NCBI GenBank assembly: GCA_964598995.1
Contig: CAZRDR010000078.1
Span: 1 to 17,066 of the forward strand
Direction: 5' to 3'
DNA length: 17,066 nt
Source of the DNA: JACROF01 sp964598995
GTDB lineage: Bacteria; Patescibacteriota; Microgenomatia; Levybacterales; UBA12049
The position numbers and the translations under genes were made by a program. The notes under the pieces are model-generated. The model ran no database searches. It saw only the letters and a list, made by a program, of their open reading frames with translations, and was not told the origin of the DNA. Positions within the stretch are counted from its first letter, which is position 1. The number at the start of each line of letters is the position of its first letter. Positions 13,257-17,066 of this stretch are shown piece after piece.

Positions 13257-14066
13257 ATGGAACATGTGCATATTTCACCAGTTGAAGCAGCCAGTTTTCG
13301 TTCTTCCCGTCTAGCTGAGGTTCCTCGTTCCGAGGCTCCTGCAATATCTGCAGGAGTAACTGCTCCACAGATAACTCCCCATGAAGGGAATGTTTACCAG
13401 TTCCCAACTGCAGTTCCTGATGTCCAGCCTCAACCTGGTCCACGCGTTGAATCAAGAATTATTAAGAAAGTAAATGGGAGAGATGTACGCGTTATGGTCG
13501 ATGTAAGACCAGATGGAACTACTGTTTTTGATCACCAACCTCAACCTGTTGAGCTGTATGATGTGATGATGCAAAAAATTGCACCAAGCAATGATGCACG
13601 TATGTTACCAGGATATGAATACCCTGCTACAGTTCTGCCGAGTGAAGTTGGGATTTATCATGTGGCTGAGGATGCAATAGGAAATAAACGTGTACTCGCT
13701 GAGGTATATCTCCAAGGAGATCATTATCGAAATGGAGTAGGGGAACGAGTTCCTGGTGAAAAGACATGGACTAAACGTGTAAAGGGGTACGATGATAAGG
13801 GAAACACTATTTATGAGGATGAGACTCGTGCGCTAGTCGCATTTAGCACGACTCCTTTCAAGCCAGGTATAGTAAAGGGGCATCTTCTTCGACGTGGCAG
13901 TATGAATGGAGAGTACGATGCCGCGAACAGGCTCTATAAACGAGTTACGCAGGATAAAGATCATATGGAGGCAATGGCTAAAATTAGAGAAGATGTTGAA
14001 GCACATCGAGCAGCACAGCAGCAGCAGATGCTTAAAGACGCTCAAAATCAAGAAGCATTGAACTAA
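13257..14066 (+). CDS. Hypothetical protein, first of a coupled pair
   Basis: This 269-residue protein belongs to no family I recognise. The first ~75 residues are Pro/Ala/Ser-rich and probably disordered. A compact mixed region follows: RIIKKVNGRDVRVMVDVRPDG (about 84-104), then GYEYPATVLPSEVGIYHVAED and a KRVLAEVYLQGDHY strand-rich part with many basic and aromatic residues. It ends in a charged helix with a Gln run (AAQQQQMLKDAQ). No membrane helix or signal peptide is present, so it should be cytoplasmic. The start could be ATG 13257 or GTG 13266; two -10 boxes make both possible. The stop is followed after one base by the next ATG, implying coupled translation and a shared role. Confidence 0.65.
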   Translation: MEHVHISPVEAASFRSSRLAEVPRSEAPAISAGVTAPQITPHEGNVYQFPTAVPDVQPQPGPRVESRIIKKVNGRDVRVMVDVRPDGTTVFDHQPQPVELYDVMMQKIAPSNDARMLPGYEYPATVLPSEVGIYHVAEDAIGNKRVLAEVYLQGDHYRNGVGERVPGEKTWTKRVKGYDDKGNTIYEDETRALVAFSTTPFKPGIVKGHLLRRGSMNGEYDAANRLYKRVTQDKDHMEAMAKIREDVEAHRAAQQQQMLKDAQNQEALN

Positions 14067-14067
14067 T

Positions 14068-14856
14068 ATGTCAGTTGTTGAAGCAAATTTATATAATCAA
14101 CCAGAAGTAAGTCCGCATCAGTTAGTAGTAATTGGTGGAGGTGAAAAACTCATAGTTCCTGATATCAAATCTAATGAGGCCTTAGCAGAGATCATGGATC
14201 CGGAGCGAGCTTCCTATCGTATGGAGCTACGGCAAAAAGCGTTGGAGGTTCATCCAACAGGTATGCCTGTTGATATTGGACAGCGTGCTGCTTATTTAGC
14301 TGCCACTGGTCAAGAGGTCAGAGCCCTTTTCCCTGATAGATCAGATATTCGTCTTAAAAATGCTCAGTGGAAAGCAATTGAGGAACTCGCGAAGTATGAT
14401 ACACGCGTTAAGTCTGGGAGTTATGATTATGATGATGGATTGAGAAAGACACTCCATGATGGGATAGGGAGTGGATTTCCAGATGTCAGAAGTGTATTAG
14501 ATAATGCTGGTATTTTCTTCAGAGATCGGGATGCGGTCATGGAACGGATGTATACAGAATTCCCTTATTTCCCAGATGTGCTCGCGGCTGCACAGGCTGA
14601 TCGAGGATTTGGCGATGAAGAAAGAGGCTCACTCGACCGTCTTTATACTGAAAATCGTATCGCGTCTATGTATACAGACTTATCTCTTATCGCACAGCGT
14701 GCTGATCCAAGACATGAATTACCAGTATTCCAGAGAGTATATAGTGCTAAGTTAGGTGGAGTAATAGATGGGGCAGGGAATCGAAGTGAAGGGAAGATTG
14801 ATAGAGCACTACGACATTACTCGCAGCTTGGTTCATACTCACTTCCAGGAATATAA
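14068..14856 (+). CDS. Hypothetical protein, second of a coupled pair
   Basis: This is a 262-residue soluble protein of unknown family. The N-terminus (about 1-35) is variable-looking and contains VVIGGGEKLIVPDIKSNE. The rest is mostly helical and rich in Asp, Arg, Tyr and Leu, with segments such as DPERASYRMELRQKALEVHP and a repeated aromatic/acidic pattern FFRDRDAVMERMYTEFPYF near the middle. No catalytic motif, membrane helix or signal peptide is seen. The ATG follows the upstream TAA by one base with no Shine-Dalgarno, so it is probably translated by termination-reinitiation. Its stop is 5 bp from the stop of the converging minus-strand gene. No terminator is visible between the two. Confidence 0.65.
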   Translation: MSVVEANLYNQPEVSPHQLVVIGGGEKLIVPDIKSNEALAEIMDPERASYRMELRQKALEVHPTGMPVDIGQRAAYLAATGQEVRALFPDRSDIRLKNAQWKAIEELAKYDTRVKSGSYDYDDGLRKTLHDGIGSGFPDVRSVLDNAGIFFRDRDAVMERMYTEFPYFPDVLAAAQADRGFGDEERGSLDRLYTENRIASMYTDLSLIAQRADPRHELPVFQRVYSAKLGGVIDGAGNRSEGKIDRALRHYSQLGSYSLPGI

Positions 14857-14861
14857 TTTCA

Positions 14862-16055
14862 TTATTTTCTGACGAAAAGAATCGCATTAGGGATATTACG
14901 TCCAGGGCCTAATTTGTACCCTCCATACCACAGCGCTGTTGAGCCGCCTTCATCCAGATTCATCGCATTTTCCATGCCTAAAGCCTTGAGAGTTCGAGCA
15001 GATTCACCCATCGTGGCGTTATAGACGAATCCGATGTAGACAGTATTGCCTTTATTCGCCACAAAACCTCTCGGACCACGACTATTAAATTTGGGATCAG
15101 AGCTATCAGAGTAGACGATACTTCCTCCTGAGATAAGTAACGGATAGTTTGATAGGACTCCATCGACACTGGTATCTCGCCCCCACTGGAGCGCCTGACT
15201 CACGAACCGCACAGAGCCACTTTGGAAAATAACTGCAGGGTTAGTACTGTAGACGTTGTTATCGCTATTAAAATAATGCTTATCCTTGTTCATCACTAAC
15301 AGGTCAAATGAGCCCGTCTTACCAGCACAGCTGGGGTATTCCTGAGGACAGAAATATGAGCCGTTGATACCTGCGAACGCACCGTTGCGTGCGACATAAT
15401 CTCCAAGAGAGAGGACTGGACAGTTATCGTGACAATCACTACTTGAGGCAGTATCGACGATGACCCGAGTTGAGCCAATATCGGCTGAGATGATAGCGAC
15501 AGTAAATTCGCCTACGTCTGTTGTTACTTTTTGAGTACTAAAGCCGCTGCTTGGCGGTGTATTACTCGCTGGAGTATTTACACTTACTGGAGCTGCGGCT
15601 GCGATTGCGGTCTGAGCTTTTGCCTGATCAGAAGCGATTTGTTTGTTAAGGTTCGTTAGAGTCGACGAAGCTGAGGAGTAATTCTTATCAGATAAATAAG
15701 AGAGGGCTTGGACGAGAGCCTTATCATAACTATCAGTTTTTTGTTTTTGGGCTTTGAGATCCTGGATGGTTTCGTAGGCTTTAACGGTGTCTTTATAGGT
15801 AGACTCGATGTCTTTAATATTTTTCTGTAAGTCCTCGTTGCGTTTGTATTGATCCTGATTTTTGAGAGCTGTGAGTTCTTTTTGCGTTGCAATAAGTTGT
15901 TTTTGATAAACACTCGCATTATCTGCGAGAGCTTTAGTTTGGGATCGACTCTGCATGAGGTTGAAGAAGAAAAGCACAGTTATAATTCCAGCGAGAGCCG
16001 AAGGGATGACAAAGGCATACGAACGATATTTTTTCAACAACAGGGTAACAGGCAT
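14862..16055 (-). CDS. Membrane-anchored phosphodiester glycosidase-domain protein
   Basis: This 397-residue protein has a single N-terminal membrane helix (about 14-33), a long Lys/Gln/Ala-rich coiled coil (about 35-150), a Ser/Pro/Thr linker, and an extracellular domain from about 175 to the end. The domain fits the NAGPA-type phosphodiester glycosidase family (DUF2233-like): GAFAGINGSYF, then GPRGFVANKGNTVYIGFV and the signature NLDEGGSTALWYGG at 366-379. In characterised members this domain removes N-acetylglucosamine from phosphodiesters or acts on cell-wall glycans; the substrate here is unknown. Four cysteines cluster in the central loops (SSDCHDNCP, YFCPQEYPSC) and could form disulfides outside the cell. 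A TGTTATCAT extended -10 box ends 7 nt before ATG 16055, separate from nfo. Confidence 0.82.
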   Translation of the reverse strand: MPVTLLLKKYRSYAFVIPSALAGIITVLFFFNLMQSRSQTKALADNASVYQKQLIATQKELTALKNQDQYKRNEDLQKNIKDIESTYKDTVKAYETIQDLKAQKQKTDSYDKALVQALSYLSDKNYSSASSTLTNLNKQIASDQAKAQTAIAAAAPVSVNTPASNTPPSSGFSTQKVTTDVGEFTVAIISADIGSTRVIVDTASSSDCHDNCPVLSLGDYVARNGAFAGINGSYFCPQEYPSCAGKTGSFDLLVMNKDKHYFNSDNNVYSTNPAVIFQSGSVRFVSQALQWGRDTSVDGVLSNYPLLISGGSIVYSDSSDPKFNSRGPRGFVANKGNTVYIGFVYNATMGESARTLKALGMENAMNLDEGGSTALWYGGYKLGPGRNIPNAILFVRK

Positions 16056-16062
16056 TAGGGAG

Positions 16063-16092
16063 ATGATAACAGGTACCTCTCAAAAACTTCAA
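16063..16092 (-). promoter_or_regulatory. Promoter of phosphodiester glycosidase-domain gene
   Basis: On the minus strand, TTGAAG (16092-16087), an 18-bp spacer and TATCAT (16068-16063) preceded by TG-T (extended -10) end 7 nt before ATG 16055. This supports leaderless transcription independent of the upstream nfo gene. Confidence 0.6.
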
Positions 16093-16101
16093 GCGCGGCA
16101 G

Positions 16102-16944
16102 CTAAAGAACATAAGATTTAAACTTATCAATATTTGGCTTATCCGGGCCTTTTTTATCAAGTCCTGGGACTTCTAAAATCATTGGTATGTCTTTGGTGAG
16201 TGGACTATTTTCTAACAATTTAAATTCTTCTTCAGGAATTTGCCCAACACCTAAATTCTCATGTCGATCACGAAATGACCCGAGAGGATCTTTACTGTCA
16301 TTTATTTGAAATACCTCTAATTTATCCATACCAACTTTTTGATCAAACTCTTCAAAGTATTTTTCAAATTTTTCACTCGTTGATAAATCATAACCAGCTC
16401 CCCAGAGATGGCAGGTATCGAGACAGACTTTCACTCGGGGATGGTTAAGGGTCTTTACGATAAATCCAAGTTCCTCGAGTGACCAATTTAATTTTCTATT
16501 ACCAGCATTCTCGATAATGAAGTAGGTCCCTTCTGGCGTATTATCTAAAACTTGCTGTACATTGTTAAAAACGATGTCGTATTGTTCTTTTGTTGGTTTT
16601 TCTTCTTGTTTGAATGACCCGAGATGAATAATAGAGCCAACTACCTGCATTTTTTTAGCTAACGTTAGTTCATCGATGAGCGTTTTAATCGATGCTTTGC
16701 CGATACGATCATTATCTGCAAAATTGACTAAATATGAGTCATGGAAATAAATTGGATCGATGCCGTATTTAGTTTTCTCAGTCAAAAATGTTTGGATTTG
16801 CTCGTTAGTTACAGGCTGCACGCCCCAGTTACGTGGAGAGGAGGAAAAAATCTGAAGAGAGTTGCCACCGATTTCTTGTGTCTTGGTGATCGCGTTATGA
16901 TATCCACCAGCAATTGATAAATGTCCACCGACACGAAGAGGCAT
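16102..16944 (-). CDS. nfo: Endonuclease IV (AP endonuclease)
   Basis: This 280-residue TIM-barrel endonuclease incises DNA at abasic sites during base-excision repair. Metal-binding residues, aligned by eye to E. coli Nfo, are H68 (FHDSY), H107 (IIHLGS), E145 (IENAG), D176 and H179 (CLDTCH), D226 and H228 (DRHENLG) and E258 (LEVPG). The expected histidine in the HLNDxK motif, E. coli H216, is replaced by Q213 (FQINDSK); this residue normally binds one of the three zinc ions. Length is near the usual 285. The ATG follows the stop of the upstream MazG-like gene by one base (TAA-T-ATG) with no Shine-Dalgarno, so translation is probably coupled. The pairing of a nucleotide-pool cleaner with a repair nuclease is sensible. 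Confidence 0.93.
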   Translation of the reverse strand: MPLRVGGHLSIAGGYHNAITKTQEIGGNSLQIFSSSPRNWGVQPVTNEQIQTFLTEKTKYGIDPIYFHDSYLVNFADNDRIGKASIKTLIDELTLAKKMQVVGSIIHLGSFKQEEKPTKEQYDIVFNNVQQVLDNTPEGTYFIIENAGNRKLNWSLEELGFIVKTLNHPRVKVCLDTCHLWGAGYDLSTSEKFEKYFEEFDQKVGMDKLEVFQINDSKDPLGSFRDRHENLGVGQIPEEEFKLLENSPLTKDIPMILEVPGLDKKGPDKPNIDKFKSYVL

Positions 16945-16945
16945 A

Positions 16946-17065
16946 TTAGTGATCTTTTTTATACCTTTCTTCTATCTTATTCAACTTATCGTTTATCGCT
17001 CTTTCGAGATCTACACCCGCAGCATTAGCTAACTGGATCGTCGTGATAATGACATCAGCGAATTC
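16946..17065 (-). CDS. MazG-like nucleotide pyrophosphohydrolase, C-terminal end only
   Basis: The last 39 residues of a gene enter from the window edge and stop at TAA (16948-16946). The fragment opens EFADVIITTIQLANAAGVDL and ends ERAINDKLNKIEERYKKDH. This fits the last helix pair of all-alpha MazG-like pyrophosphohydrolases: an E-x-x-D acidic pair (E1 and D4 of the fragment) that binds magnesium, followed by AxxxGxDLExAxxxKxxKxxxRY. The family hydrolyses nucleoside triphosphates to monophosphates and often removes damaged nucleotides. The catalytic first half lies outside the window, so exact subfamily and activity cannot be judged. It probably forms an operon with nfo. Confidence 0.65.
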   Translation of the reverse strand, partial: EFADVIITTIQLANAAGVDLERAINDKLNKIEERYKKDH

Positions 17066-17066
17066 T

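Noticed and set aside
13123..13455. Minus-strand 110-codon frame across the 13257 promoter.
   Set aside because: It overlaps the promoter region and the start of the plus-strand gene, with no supporting start signals.
13995..14030. CAG-type triplet repeat in the 13257 gene.
   Set aside because: It is a short Gln run (QQQQ) in a coding helix with only a few repeats and no sign of an expanded tract.
2..17065. GAATTC occurs at both window ends (2-7 and 17060-17065), suggesting a restriction-cloned insert.
   Set aside because: The same site also occurs inside the window (for example 1017-1022 and 11751-11756), so the end sites may be coincidence or a partial digest. It says nothing about biology.

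Overview
The window looks like part of a small-genome, low-to-moderate GC bacterium of the Patescibacteria (CPR) type, possibly near Microgenomates. This is an inference from the gene set: a standard-code genome (TGA is a stop, so not Gracilibacteria or Absconditabacteria), compact convergent and divergent gene pairs, type IV pilin-like and LytR_C/Thr-Pro-linker proteins, a DUF2795 protein, and several helical orphans. No rRNA, tRNA, CRISPR array or intact insertion sequence was seen.

Layout. 1-2052 (minus): the lipid II flippase MurJ, followed by an unrecognised protein cut by the window edge. 2053-2302: a divergent spacer holding promoters for both sides and a 20-bp inverted repeat. 2303-6817 (plus): rpsT (S20), serS and secA, each with its own promoter. 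6832-7329 (minus): an AT-rich pilin-like gene that appears to sit inside a duplicated secA 3' end. 7438-8418 (minus): a NOL1/NOP2/Sun-type m5C methyltransferase, divergent from a flavodoxin. 8476-11619 (plus): flavodoxin, DUF2795 protein, a membrane-anchored secreted protein, a small helical protein and a LytR_C membrane protein. 11620-11897: a candidate structured RNA and two strong back-to-back terminators. 11898-13020 (minus): two small secreted proteins with unusually complete Shine-Dalgarno sequences. 13257-14856 (plus): two tightly coupled orphan genes. 14862-17065 (minus): a membrane-anchored phosphodiester glycosidase-domain protein, endonuclease IV (Nfo) and the end of a MazG-like pyrophosphohydrolase.

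Two patterns run across the window. First, about eleven genes have a sigma70-type -10 box ending only 6-9 nt before the start codon, so their mRNAs should be leaderless or nearly so. They include rpsT, serS, secA and murJ. Within operons, downstream genes follow the preceding stop as TAA-N-ATG without a Shine-Dalgarno. Second, the two secreted-protein genes at 11898-13020 use the opposite mode: a shared TATTCT-N6-GAAAGGGGGTGA block that can pair along 12 nt with a canonical 16S rRNA tail. The other notable signal is evidence that a roughly 0.6-kb segment carrying the pilin-like gene entered the 3' end of secA. It left a short in-frame secA tail remnant overlapping the stop codon of the neighbouring methyltransferase gene.
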